DNA from: CAYLQA01 sp964385695
GTDB taxonomy: Bacteria > Desulfobacterota > Desulfobulbia > Desulfobulbales > Desulfurivibrionaceae
Direction: 5' to 3'
Length of the DNA stretch: 16,900 nucleotides
Assembly: GCA_964385695.1 (NCBI GenBank)
Contig: CAYLQA010000058.1
Coordinates: 1-16,900, forward strand
Positions 6,523-13,463 of the stretch are shown in pieces. Made by a program: the position numbers and the translations under genes. The notes below the pieces were generated by a model. The model was not told the DNA's origin and did no database searches. It saw nothing but the letters and a program-made list of their open reading frames with translations. The first letter of the stretch is position 1. Every line of letters begins with the position of its first letter.

Positions 6523-8541
6523 ATGAGCGACAGAATTCGTACACTTCTTGTCTGGGCAGTATACGCAATCTGCATCTTGACCCCGTTCATGGTCATTCCC
6601 CCTATCCACAACTTTTCAAACCTGGCAAAGGATGCAGCCACTCAAATAGGAACAACACTGGCTTTCCTTCTGCTCATTCTCTATTTCCTCACAGCCTCTA
6701 AATATTCAGTGAGAAAGTCTGAATTTAACCTCCCTCTCATTTTGCTTATTCTCTGGTCAACAATTTCACTATCATATTCACTGAATGCATTTGAGGGTTT
6801 TGTTATTGTTCGGCGCTACCTATGCGCCCTGACCATTTTTTTTGTTATTAGTAATGTATTTTCAAAAAATGAAACCGACCGGCTGTTACGGTTGCTCTTC
6901 TGCTCTGCAACACTGGTCGCCCTGTTAGGGATCGGCCAGTACCTGTTCGCCATAGATATCATCCAACAATTAGCCCCCCCTGCCTCGACATTCGCCAATA
7001 AGAATATGGCTGCCCAGTTCCTCATCCTCACCTTGCCCTTGGGTATTACATTTTACCTGGAAAGCAAAAAATCAACGAGCACTTGGTTTTTCTCAATCGC
7101 CTCCGGGCTGTGCCTTATTTATCTTATTTACACACGAACCCGGGCCGGTTGGGTTGCCTTCAGTGTGCAGACACTATTCATTCTATTTGTCGCCATAAAG
7201 CACCGCTTCGTTGCCCGTGAAATTCTCCCATGGAACAAACATAAAAAAATCGCCCTGTTGGCAAGCCTGGCCATGATCTTCATTATGGTCAACATAGGGC
7301 CACAAGGTACCCATACAGGAGTTACAACAATATCAAGCAGAATCAGCACAATTACCCCGAGCAACAATAAAGTCCGTCTTGCTATATGGGAAAATTCTCT
7401 GGCGATGATCAAAGACAATCCAATTGTTGGTGTGGGGCTTGGCAATCTTAAGGTCCACTATCCACGCTACAACAACAAGGTAGCTTCAGACAATCAATTC
7501 AGCCTTACAAGGCAGCTCCATAACGCCCATAATGACTATCTTCAAATTTGGGCAGAGCTCGGCATTATTGGCTTTATGATCTTTTTACTCACCGGCCTGT
7601 TGTTCCTTTCAAAACTCAAAACAATTGTATTTGACGAAACTTCCTTTGAAAAAAAACCTCTTTGGGGACTTGGTATTCTAACCGGCCTTCTCGGTATCAG
7701 CATCACTGCCTTATTCAGTTTCCCTCTCCAACTCGCAACTCCTCTTTTTTTCATTTTTGTTTTTCTCGGCTCTCTCCAAATCATCGGTCCTAAGGACTTT
7801 TACAGTTGGAAGGTTCCTAAAAGATTACTTATTTATCTCGGAATTGGCATTTCCATCGTATTACCAGCAAGCACCATCTATCACCTACGACTGATTGGCG
7901 CCGACTATAACTATTTCCAAGCCTTAAACTCAGAATTAAACAATGAATGGAAAAAAGTTTTGTACCACTCTGGAAAAGCTCATTATTACTCTTCAGCAGA
8001 CAAAAGAATACTTACAACACTTGGATCAGCAAAAATCGCGCTTTCGTCATACGAATCAGGCATTAAAGATCTGGAAAATGTTTTAATGAGCTATCCACAT
8101 TTGCCTAATGCTCTGCTCAACCTTTCAATTGGTTATGAACAAACTAATCAGCTTGATTCCGCAGTTGGAATGTGCCAGAGAGCTGTTGAAATTTTACCGA
8201 ATTATGCCGATGCTCACAGTCGCCTTGGTCAGCTGCACATAAAAACAGGAAAATACGAGCAGGCTATAAATGCATATAAACAAGCGTTGCTGTTGAATGA
8301 AAAAAACACTCATAAATATTTGTATAATATTGGTTTGGCCCAACTTAAGCAGGGGGACTCAACAGCAGCCATCAACTCACTACAGTCATCTATAACCTTT
8401 CAAGGAGATTGGCCTCCTGCTTATAGACTTTTGGCTCAAGCATATGAAAAAGAGAATGAAACAGAATTAAGTGAAACAGCCCTTAGCCAAGCATTAAATT
8501 TAGAAAAACGGCTTTTAAAAGAAATAAATGAAAATAATTAG
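6523..8541 (+). CDS. O-antigen ligase / O-oligosaccharyltransferase-like membrane protein with TPR tail
   Basis: The protein has 672 residues from ATG 6523. The first two thirds are polytopic (about 10-12 hydrophobic segments) with Wzy_C/WaaL/PglL-family marks: STFANKNMAAQF, TRTRAGWVAF, and a large periplasmic loop with GVGLGNLKVHYP and LHNAHNDYLQIWAELGIIGF. The His in HNAHNDYLQ corresponds to the conserved functional His of this family. The last about 190 residues form TPR-like repeats (for example PNYADAHSRLGQLHIKTGKY). Enzymes of this group move undecaprenyl-linked glycans to lipid A or to proteins such as pilins. The place directly behind a pilin gene favours pilin glycosylation, but that is inference; O-antigen ligation or polymerisation remains possible. 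A GTG start at 6469 would lie inside the terminator stem, so I reject it. ATG 6508 is an alternative start. No clear SD is present. The TPR part is noticeably AT-richer than its neighbours. Confidence 0.85.
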   Translation: MSDRIRTLLVWAVYAICILTPFMVIPPIHNFSNLAKDAATQIGTTLAFLLLILYFLTASKYSVRKSEFNLPLILLILWSTISLSYSLNAFEGFVIVRRYLCALTIFFVISNVFSKNETDRLLRLLFCSATLVALLGIGQYLFAIDIIQQLAPPASTFANKNMAAQFLILTLPLGITFYLESKKSTSTWFFSIASGLCLIYLIYTRTRAGWVAFSVQTLFILFVAIKHRFVAREILPWNKHKKIALLASLAMIFIMVNIGPQGTHTGVTTISSRISTITPSNNKVRLAIWENSLAMIKDNPIVGVGLGNLKVHYPRYNNKVASDNQFSLTRQLHNAHNDYLQIWAELGIIGFMIFLLTGLLFLSKLKTIVFDETSFEKKPLWGLGILTGLLGISITALFSFPLQLATPLFFIFVFLGSLQIIGPKDFYSWKVPKRLLIYLGIGISIVLPASTIYHLRLIGADYNYFQALNSELNNEWKKVLYHSGKAHYYSSADKRILTTLGSAKIALSSYESGIKDLENVLMSYPHLPNALLNLSIGYEQTNQLDSAVGMCQRAVEILPNYADAHSRLGQLHIKTGKYEQAINAYKQALLLNEKNTHKYLYNIGLAQLKQGDSTAAINSLQSSITFQGDWPPAYRLLAQAYEKENETELSETALSQALNLEKRLLKEINENN

Positions 8542-8571
8542 TCTTTTTCTCATCAATATAGCTAACTAAAT

Positions 8572-8600
8572 TTGACATTCATCCGAAAACCTTATATTTT
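8572..8600 (+). promoter_or_regulatory. Sigma70-like promoter of the DtxR-family regulator
   Basis: A perfect -35 TTGACA lies at 8572-8577. TATTTT at 8595-8600 is 17 bases downstream; TATATT at 8593-8598 is an alternative with a 15-base spacer. The region is AT-rich and lies 43-71 bases before ATG 8643. The call is based on motif match only. Confidence 0.6.
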
Positions 8601-8613
8601 TAGACAAACCTAA
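8600..8613 (+). promoter_or_regulatory. DtxR-box-like operator overlapping the -10/+1 region
   Basis: TTAGACAAACCTAA has TTAG/CTAA ends as an inverted repeat. It matches 12 of 14 bases of the right-hand part of the DtxR/IdeR consensus as I remember it (TTAGCCTAACCTAA). It sits directly on the -10 end and the expected transcription start of the regulator gene, the usual place for autorepression by an iron-loaded DtxR-type protein. The recognition sequence of this particular regulator is not known. Confidence 0.45.
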
Positions 8614-8642
8614 TTCTTATAAACAACTCTACTTTTGTGACT

Positions 8643-9134
8643 ATGAAAGACAAAAAACGTCTCAGTGCAAGTCTCGAAGATTACCTCGAAACCATCTATC
8701 ATATTATCTCTGAAAAACAGGTGGCCCGGGCAAAGGAGATTGCCACCAATCTAAAGGTTAGTAGATCTTCGGTGACTGAGGCCTTTCGGTCCTTGGCACA
8801 GAAGGGGCTGATCAACTATGCCCCCTATGAGGTCATCACCCTGACAGAAGAAGGCAAAGAGGCTGCAGAGGATGTGATCCGCCGCCATACAGCCCTAAAA
8901 GATTTTTTTATAAAGGTCTTGGCTGTCGACGAAAAAATTGCTGAGGATGGTGCATGCAAGATAGAGCATGCTGCGCCACGTGAGATTATTGATCGATTGA
9001 CTCAATTTGTTAATTTTGTTGAAGAATGCCCCAGGGGTGGGGTAGATTTTGTTGAAAGCTTTAGCCGTTATTGTAAAACAGGTAAAGCAAATGACAAATG
9101 CAAGGAATGCATAACACACTGCCTTGAAAAATAA
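8643..9134 (+). CDS. DtxR/MntR-family metal-dependent transcriptional repressor, iron-type ligand set
   Basis: A 163-residue regulator from ATG 8643; GTG 8637 would add two residues, and neither has a clear SD. Residues 1-70 form the winged helix-turn-helix (LEDYLETIY, then KEIATNLKVSRSSVTEAFRSLAQKGLI). Residues 75-125 form the dimerisation/metal-binding domain (RRHTALKDFF, then ACKIEH). Ligand positions equivalent to MntR D8, E11, H77, E102 and H103 are D13, E16, H82, E108 and H109. The position of MntR E99 is C105, as in the iron sensors DtxR/IdeR (C102), so Fe(II) is the likelier co-repressor. There is no SH3-like third domain. The protein ends in a Cys-rich tail (C144, C153, C156, C160, with C129 nearby), which suggests an extra metal or Fe-S site. 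A DtxR-box-like element covers its promoter. No feo or metal transporter gene is adjacent. Confidence 0.88.
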   Translation: MKDKKRLSASLEDYLETIYHIISEKQVARAKEIATNLKVSRSSVTEAFRSLAQKGLINYAPYEVITLTEEGKEAAEDVIRRHTALKDFFIKVLAVDEKIAEDGACKIEHAAPREIIDRLTQFVNFVEECPRGGVDFVESFSRYCKTGKANDKCKECITHCLEK

Positions 9135-9187
9135 GAAACAAACATATTATATTTAAAAATATACTTTAAGGATCAGGGAGAAAGAGT

Positions 9188-9379
9188 ATGGACGGTTCAT
9201 ATGCCGAAGGGTGGTACAAGCACCCAAATCATGGACTCATTAAAATCTTTTTAAAGGACGGAAGGGAATGGGTCTATCAATGCTACACAACGAACGGCGA
9301 CAAGCCTCTTTCTAAAGATAGACCCTTGGACAGTTGGACATGGGCACTTAGCGAAGCCACAGATAAAACCTTTTTTTAG
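9188..9379 (+). CDS. Small orphan protein, 63 residues, tryptophan-rich
   Basis: I do not recognise this gene. It is supported by a good SD (AGGGAG at 9175-9180, about 7 bases from ATG), a clean frame with normal codon use, and its position 53 bases after the regulator gene on the same strand. The product is soluble-looking, without signal peptide or membrane segment. It has four Trp (W9, W28, W50, W52), several Tyr/Phe and one Cys (C32). The pattern GWYKHPNHGLIKIFLKDGREWVYQCY looks like two or three beta strands of a small beta-sheet protein. The last codons overlap the left arm of a 13-bp inverted repeat. It may share a transcript with the DtxR-family gene, so a link to metal response is possible but unproven. 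Confidence 0.6.
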   Translation: MDGSYAEGWYKHPNHGLIKIFLKDGREWVYQCYTTNGDKPLSKDRPLDSWTWALSEATDKTFF

Positions 9380-9391
9380 CTTCGCTAAGTG
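9345..9391. repeat. 13-bp perfect inverted repeat at the convergent junction
   Basis: CACTTAGCGAAGC (9345-9357) is repeated in inverted form at 9379-9391 around a 21-base spacer that holds a run of seven T (9371-9377). The left arm lies inside the end of the 63-residue gene, and the right arm starts at the last base of its stop codon. Neither strand has a T-run after the stem, so a standard intrinsic terminator is not evident. RNA folding in either direction or 3'-end protection are options. Confidence 0.7.
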
Positions 9392-9395
9392 TATG

Positions 9396-9422
9396 GGCCA
9401 GACTCATTAAGAGAGTCTGGCC
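9396..9422. repeat. 10-bp perfect hairpin over the 3' end of the aminotransferase gene
   Basis: GGCCAGACTC (9396-9405) pairs with GAGTCTGGCC (9413-9422) across a 7-base loop. It spans the aminotransferase stop codon (9407-9409, minus strand) and follows the 13-bp inverted repeat. The two hairpins together probably end or stabilise the converging transcripts. The lack of a T-run keeps me from calling it an intrinsic terminator. Confidence 0.6.
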
Positions 9423-10615
9423 AGGGCCTCTGCAAGTCTCCTCATTCCTTCCTCGATCGTCTCCATGGAAGCGGCAAAAGAAAATCTCACAAATTCATCC
9501 GCACCAAAAGCAGCACCAGGAACCGTTGCCATCAAGGCCTCATCCAAAAGATAATCAGAAAGCTCAACAGAGTTGTTAATCTGCTTGCCCTCAAAGCTTT
9601 TACCGTAGTATGCGGATAAGTTCGGGAACACGTAAAAAGCACCCTTAGGCTTTACGCAGGTTACACCTGGTATCTTAGCCAAAGCTTCCAAGATAAACTC
9701 AAGACGCGGCACAAAGGCATCTCGCATCATGGTTGGAAAATCCTGTGGACCTTCAACAGCAGCAAGAGCAGCCTTTTGTGCAATGGATGTTGGGTTCGAA
9801 GTGCTCTGGCTCTGAATCTTATTCATCGCCGCAATAATATGTTTCGGTCCTAAGGTGTAGCCTATACGCCAGCCGGTCATGGCAAAGGATTTGGAAACAC
9901 CGTTCAGGATGAGGGTCTGATCCTGGAGCTTGGGGTCAACATCAAGGATATGGGGGAGCTTCTCATCACCATAAACAATGGTGTCATAAATATCGTCTGA
10001 GATAATCAGCCACCCCTTCTCCAGAGCCATCTTACCGACAACCTCAAGGGCCTTTGCAGAAAAAACCGCACCGGTCGGATTGGAGGGGCTGTTCAAGATA
10101 ATAACTTTAGTTTTATCTGTGGCATGGGCATTGAGCAACTCTTCGGTCAGATCAAAATCATTATCTTCGGAAAGAGGAATCTCAACCGGAGTGCCGCCAG
10201 CCAATTGAACCATGGGCGGATAGGACACCCAGTACGGAGTCGGGATAAGAACCTCATCGCCAGGACTCAACAGAGCTTGACACATATTGTAAAGTCCATG
10301 CTTACCGCCACAACAGACCTGAACCTGCTCTGGCTCGTATTCCCACCCTTTGTCGGCTTTTACACGAGCAACAATGGCTTCACGTAATTCAGGGATACCA
10401 GGCACAGCAGTATAACGGGTAAAACCATCTTCAATGGCCTTTATTCCAGCCTCACAGACATGATCGGGTGTGTTGAAGTCAGGCTCACCGACACTGAAGT
10501 TTAAGATATCAGCACCTGCGGCCTTAAGAGCTTTAGCCTTGGCATTAACAGCCAGCGTTGGGGATGGTTTGATCTGCTTTACTCGATCAGCCAGTTCGAT
10601 TACGTGAGAATCCAT
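9407..10615 (-). CDS. aspB: Class I PLP aminotransferase, aspartate/prephenate type
   Basis: This 402-residue fold-type I PLP enzyme resembles the Ib aspartate aminotransferases of bacteria. Visible marks are NFSVGEPDFNTP (39-50), the cofactor Asn/Pro/Gly in NSPSNPTG (175-182), the Asp/Tyr pair in ISDDIYD (205-211), the Schiff-base Lys K242 in GVSKSFAMTGWRIGY, and the substrate carboxylate Arg R377 in FVRFSFA. It would interconvert aspartate and 2-oxoglutarate with oxaloacetate and glutamate in the cytoplasm; some members of this subgroup also transaminate prephenate. ATG 10613-10615 has an AGGGA SD about 7 bases upstream on the minus strand. It is separated from truA by 63 bases, so it may have its own promoter. 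The family call is secure; exact substrate is inferred. Confidence 0.92.
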   Translation of the reverse strand: MDSHVIELADRVKQIKPSPTLAVNAKAKALKAAGADILNFSVGEPDFNTPDHVCEAGIKAIEDGFTRYTAVPGIPELREAIVARVKADKGWEYEPEQVQVCCGGKHGLYNMCQALLSPGDEVLIPTPYWVSYPPMVQLAGGTPVEIPLSEDNDFDLTEELLNAHATDKTKVIILNSPSNPTGAVFSAKALEVVGKMALEKGWLIISDDIYDTIVYGDEKLPHILDVDPKLQDQTLILNGVSKSFAMTGWRIGYTLGPKHIIAAMNKIQSQSTSNPTSIAQKAALAAVEGPQDFPTMMRDAFVPRLEFILEALAKIPGVTCVKPKGAFYVFPNLSAYYGKSFEGKQINNSVELSDYLLDEALMATVPGAAFGADEFVRFSFAASMETIEEGMRRLAEALARLS

Positions 10616-10678
10616 GTTCTTTCCCTATAAAGTTACACTGAATTGATATATAAATTTGCTCAATAACATAACTGAAAA

Positions 10679-11440
10679 TTAGTAAAAAACCTCTTTTAAA
10701 AAAAGCCCCTGAGGGGGAGCTGTTGCTCCGGCTTTTGTCCTATCACGGGCGTCTAATATTTCCTGAAATTCATCAACTGTCAAGCGTCCTTTTCCAATCT
10801 CAAACAGTGTACCCATTATATTGCGCACCATATGCCGCAAAAAGCCGTCGCCAGAAAGGGTAAACTCGTACATTCCCCGAGTTTCACCTACTAGGTGCAA
10901 TTCAGCTTCAGAAATAATTCTTTTTGCCCCTCGTCCTTCGGAAAAATTCTTATCTCTCGAGCCGCTCGCTTCAAATGAGCTAAAATCATGCTCACCGAGT
11001 AACAAAGGTAAACAAGAGCGCATCCGTTCTATATCCAGTAGAGGGTAAATATGGGTAGCATACAGCCGCTGACACGGCTCCATAATGCTGGTGACAACAA
11101 AACGATAAGTATATCTTTTGCCCTTTGCGCTGATGCGGGCATGAAAATCCGCTGGCATCTCCTCAACAGCCATCACCCTGATGTCATTGGGCAGAATGCT
11201 ATTCAGACCTTTTAGAAAACCTGCCGGAGGAATCGTGGAGTCAGTTGCAAAATTAGCGACCATGGCCAAGGCGTGAACTCCTGCATCGGTACGGCCTGCA
11301 CCATGAAGCTGGACAGACTCCAACGTCATCTTGGCAACCGCCTGCTCAACAGTCTCCTGAACTGTCGCACCGGTTGTTTGACGCTGCCAGCCGGAATAAG
11401 CAGTACCGTCAAAGGCAAGGACGAGTTTCAGGTTACGCAC
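10679..11440 (-). CDS. truA: tRNA pseudouridine(38-40) synthase TruA
   Basis: This 253-residue protein isomerises uridines 38-40 in the anticodon arm of many tRNAs. The N-terminus (LVLAFDGTAYSGWQRQ) and the catalytic motif GAGRTDAGVHA are textbook TruA, with D52 as the catalytic aspartate. GKRYTYRF and FLRHMVRNIMGTL are the other conserved blocks, and APPQGLFL closes the protein as expected. The length is typical. The start is GTG (11438-11440), seven bases after the argC stop, with only a weak SD (AAGA), so its translation is probably coupled to argC. The 3' end of the reading frame contains a short G/C hairpin followed by T7, listed separately. Confidence 0.96.
   Translation of the reverse strand: MRNLKLVLAFDGTAYSGWQRQTTGATVQETVEQAVAKMTLESVQLHGAGRTDAGVHALAMVANFATDSTIPPAGFLKGLNSILPNDIRVMAVEEMPADFHARISAKGKRYTYRFVVTSIMEPCQRLYATHIYPLLDIERMRSCLPLLLGEHDFSSFEASGSRDKNFSEGRGAKRIISEAELHLVGETRGMYEFTLSGDGFLRHMVRNIMGTLFEIGKGRLTVDEFQEILDARDRTKAGATAPPQGLFLKEVFY
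10698..10716 (-). terminator. Possible weak terminator inside the truA 3' end
   Basis: On the minus strand CCCC (10716-10713), TCA and GGGG (10709-10706) can form a 4-bp stem, followed by GC-free T7 (10704-10698). It lies within the last 13 codons of truA. The stem is short and the bases encode the conserved PPQGL block, so coincidence is likely. Confidence 0.25.
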
Positions 11441-11446
11441 GGATTC

Positions 11447-12484
11447 TTATGGAAAAAGCGGGACGATGTGAAGCCCCATGTCCTCAGGAAGGCCACAGAG
11501 CAGGTTCATGTTTTGTACGGCCTGACCGGAAGAACCTTTGACAAGATTATCAATGGCAGAAAGAATAACTACTCGCCCGGTACGGGGATCGTACTTAAAA
11601 CCGATATCACAGTAATTACTGCCACGGATGTGCTGGGTTGCAGGAAGCTGTCCACCGGTTCTCAAGCGAACGAACTGCTCGCTCTGGTAAAATTCATGAT
11701 ACAGATTCTCAAGTTTGGCAGCATCGAAAGGCTTGGTTGTTTTGGCATAAATGGTACTCAAAATACCGCGACTCATGGGCACCAGATGCGGAGTAAACGA
11801 GATTGTCACATCATTTCCAGCCAGCTTGCTCAATTCTTGCTCGATTTCCGGGGTATGACGATGCTCTCCGACTTTATAGGCTTTAAAGCCATCAGCCACC
11901 TCGCAATAGAGTGTGCCGGTCTGGGCAGCCCGGCCTGCTCCGGATGTACCTGATTTTGAATCAACCACGAGGGTAGCAGGATCAATCAATCCAGCCCGCA
12001 ACAGAGGAGCGAGTCCGAGAATCACACTGGTAGGATAACAACCCGGATTGGCAACCAACCGGCATTGCTTAATGGCTTCACGGTGCAACTCAGGCAAACC
12101 GTATGCAGCCTCAGGCAATAAGTCAGCAGCAGTATGGGGCTGGTACCATTGCTCATAAGTTTGCGCATCATGAATCCGAAAATCAGCACTCAGGTCCACC
12201 ACCTTTTTCCCGGCCTCAAGAAAGAGAGGAACAATTGCCATGGCTGTCTTATGGGGCACTGCGGTAAAAAAGATGTCTGCCCTATCGAGCATGGCTTCAA
12301 CCTGCACATCCTCACAGACAATATCAACCCGCCCGGCAAGGCTCGGAAAAACCTGAGCCAAAGGCTGGCCTGCATACTGCCTGGAGGTGGCAACGGTAAC
12401 TTGCGCTTGAGGATGATTACTCAAGATACGGGCCAATTCAGCTCCGGTATAACCGGATGCGCCAACTATTCCTACTCGAATCAT
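11447..12484 (-). CDS. argC: N-acetyl-gamma-glutamyl-phosphate reductase
   Basis: This 345-residue NADPH-dependent enzyme catalyses the third step of arginine synthesis, reducing N-acetylglutamyl-5-phosphate to the semialdehyde. The Rossmann nucleotide motif GASGYTG is at 8-14. The catalytic cysteine is C149 in ANPGCYPTS. SKSGTSGAGR, GEHRHTPEIEQEL and FTPHLVPMSRGIL are the conserved substrate-side blocks. The length matches type 1 ArgC. The ATG has a GAGG SD eight bases upstream. The gene lies directly behind the rpsI terminator and seven bases before truA. The rplM-rpsI-argC neighbourhood is common in related bacteria. No other arginine gene is in the window. Confidence 0.97.
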   Translation of the reverse strand: MIRVGIVGASGYTGAELARILSNHPQAQVTVATSRQYAGQPLAQVFPSLAGRVDIVCEDVQVEAMLDRADIFFTAVPHKTAMAIVPLFLEAGKKVVDLSADFRIHDAQTYEQWYQPHTAADLLPEAAYGLPELHREAIKQCRLVANPGCYPTSVILGLAPLLRAGLIDPATLVVDSKSGTSGAGRAAQTGTLYCEVADGFKAYKVGEHRHTPEIEQELSKLAGNDVTISFTPHLVPMSRGILSTIYAKTTKPFDAAKLENLYHEFYQSEQFVRLRTGGQLPATQHIRGSNYCDIGFKYDPRTGRVVILSAIDNLVKGSSGQAVQNMNLLCGLPEDMGLHIVPLFP

Positions 12485-12505
12485 ATTAACCTCGGTACTT
12501 TACAT

Positions 12506-12543
12506 AAAAAAACAGGGGAAGAGCATACGCACCTTCCCCTGTT
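12506..12543 (-). terminator. Intrinsic terminator after rplM-rpsI
   Basis: On the minus strand the 11-bp stem AACAGGGGAAG / CTTCCCCTGTT (arms 12543-12533 and 12521-12511) has an 11-base loop and runs into seven T (12512-12506). It begins 29 bases after the rpsI stop and ends about 21 bases before the argC start. Confidence 0.88.
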
Positions 12544-12572
12544 CGAATAAACTACTATAAAAAAAGTAAATA

Positions 12573-12965
12573 TTAACGCTTGGAGAACTGGAAGCGTGCA
12601 CGTGCACCTTTTTGTCCGTATTTCTTTCTCTCTTTGGAGCGCGGGTCACGGGTGAGCAACCCCTCTTTCTTCAGAGTCATACGCAGTTCAGGGTCTACGT
12701 GCAACAATGCCCTGGAAATACCGTGACGCAAGGCCTCACTCTGGGCAGATTTACCGCCACCCTTCAGGGTTGCCATAACATCAAACTTGGAAAGTTTTTC
12801 CGTTACAACAAAAGGCTTTTCAATCTTCATCCTGCTGAAACCACCGCCAAAGTAATCCTCAACGGTCATTTTGTTGACTTTGATTTCGCCAGATCCTGGT
12901 TTCAACCAAACTCGCGCTACGGCCGTTTTCCTTTTTCCGGTTGCATAGTACTGCTCGTCAGCCAT
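12573..12965 (-). CDS. rpsI: 30S ribosomal protein S9
   Basis: This 130-residue small-subunit protein has its C-terminal tail reaching toward the P-site tRNA. The N-terminal YATGKRKTAVARVW, the GGGKSAQSEALRHGISRAL block and the end KYGQKGARARFQFSKR, with the invariant final SKR, identify S9. The length is exactly typical. ATG 12963-12965 follows a GGAG SD nine bases upstream. It forms an operon with rplM (43-base gap) and is closed by the terminator at 12506-12543. Confidence 0.99.
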   Translation of the reverse strand: MADEQYYATGKRKTAVARVWLKPGSGEIKVNKMTVEDYFGGGFSRMKIEKPFVVTEKLSKFDVMATLKGGGKSAQSEALRHGISRALLHVDPELRMTLKKEGLLTRDPRSKERKKYGQKGARARFQFSKR

Positions 12966-13008
12966 GTTCTACTCCAAAGGTTACTGGGTATGTTAATTAA
13001 CCAGATAA

Positions 13009-13437
13009 TTACAGATTTAAGGCCTCGGGCTGCTGAGCAGTGTGTGGATGCTCAGTGCCGGCGTATACCTTTAATTTTTTCAGCTGATTACGGCCCAAGG
13101 TGTTTTTCGGCAGCATACCGCGTACAGCCTTGATCAGAAGATCCTCGGGGCTTTTCTCAAGCAACTCTTTAGCAGTCTGCTGCTTGATCCCGCCGATGTA
13201 ACCGGTGTGACGATAGTATATCTTATCATCCCACTTTTTGCCGGTTAAACGAACCTTGTCCGCATTCACAACTACTACAAAATCACCAACGTCCATGAAG
13301 GTCGAATAGTTGGGCTTATGTTTTCCGCGAAGGCGAATGGCGATCTCAGATGCCAAACGTCCCAGGACCATATCCTGAGCGTCAACAATAAACCATTTTT
13401 TATCGATCTCCTTGACCGGGGTAAGATAAGTCTTCAT
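13009..13437 (-). CDS. rplM: 50S ribosomal protein L13
   Basis: This 142-residue large-subunit protein is an early assembly protein that binds 23S rRNA. Conserved blocks are KWFIVDAQDMVLGRLASEIA, LRGKHKPNY, DVGDFVVVVNADKV, the YYRHTGYIGG segment and AVRGMLPKNTLGR. The length is typical. An AAGGAA SD lies about eight bases before ATG 13435-13437. It is the first gene of the rplM-rpsI operon. In E. coli this operon is autoregulated by L13. Here the 120 bases upstream hold a structured leader that looks like an attenuator, described separately. Confidence 0.99.
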   Translation of the reverse strand: MKTYLTPVKEIDKKWFIVDAQDMVLGRLASEIAIRLRGKHKPNYSTFMDVGDFVVVVNADKVRLTGKKWDDKIYYRHTGYIGGIKQQTAKELLEKSPEDLLIKAVRGMLPKNTLGRNQLKKLKVYAGTEHPHTAQQPEALNL

Positions 13438-13463
13438 AGCTTCTATTCCTTGCCTTAAAGAAT

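Noticed and set aside
9148..9163. TATATTT/AAATATA inverted repeat before the 63-residue gene
   Set aside because: Pure A/T symmetry of this size is expected by chance in an AT-rich gap.
9389..9619. 76-codon plus-strand frame
   Set aside because: It is antisense to the aminotransferase 3' end, crosses the hairpin at 9396-9422 and has no SD or family resemblance.
11273..11953. 226-codon plus-strand frame
   Set aside because: It runs antisense to argC and truA, both secure genes, and its composition is that of a shadow frame.
12612..13133. 173-codon plus-strand frame
   Set aside because: It is antisense to rpsI and rplM, which are certain.
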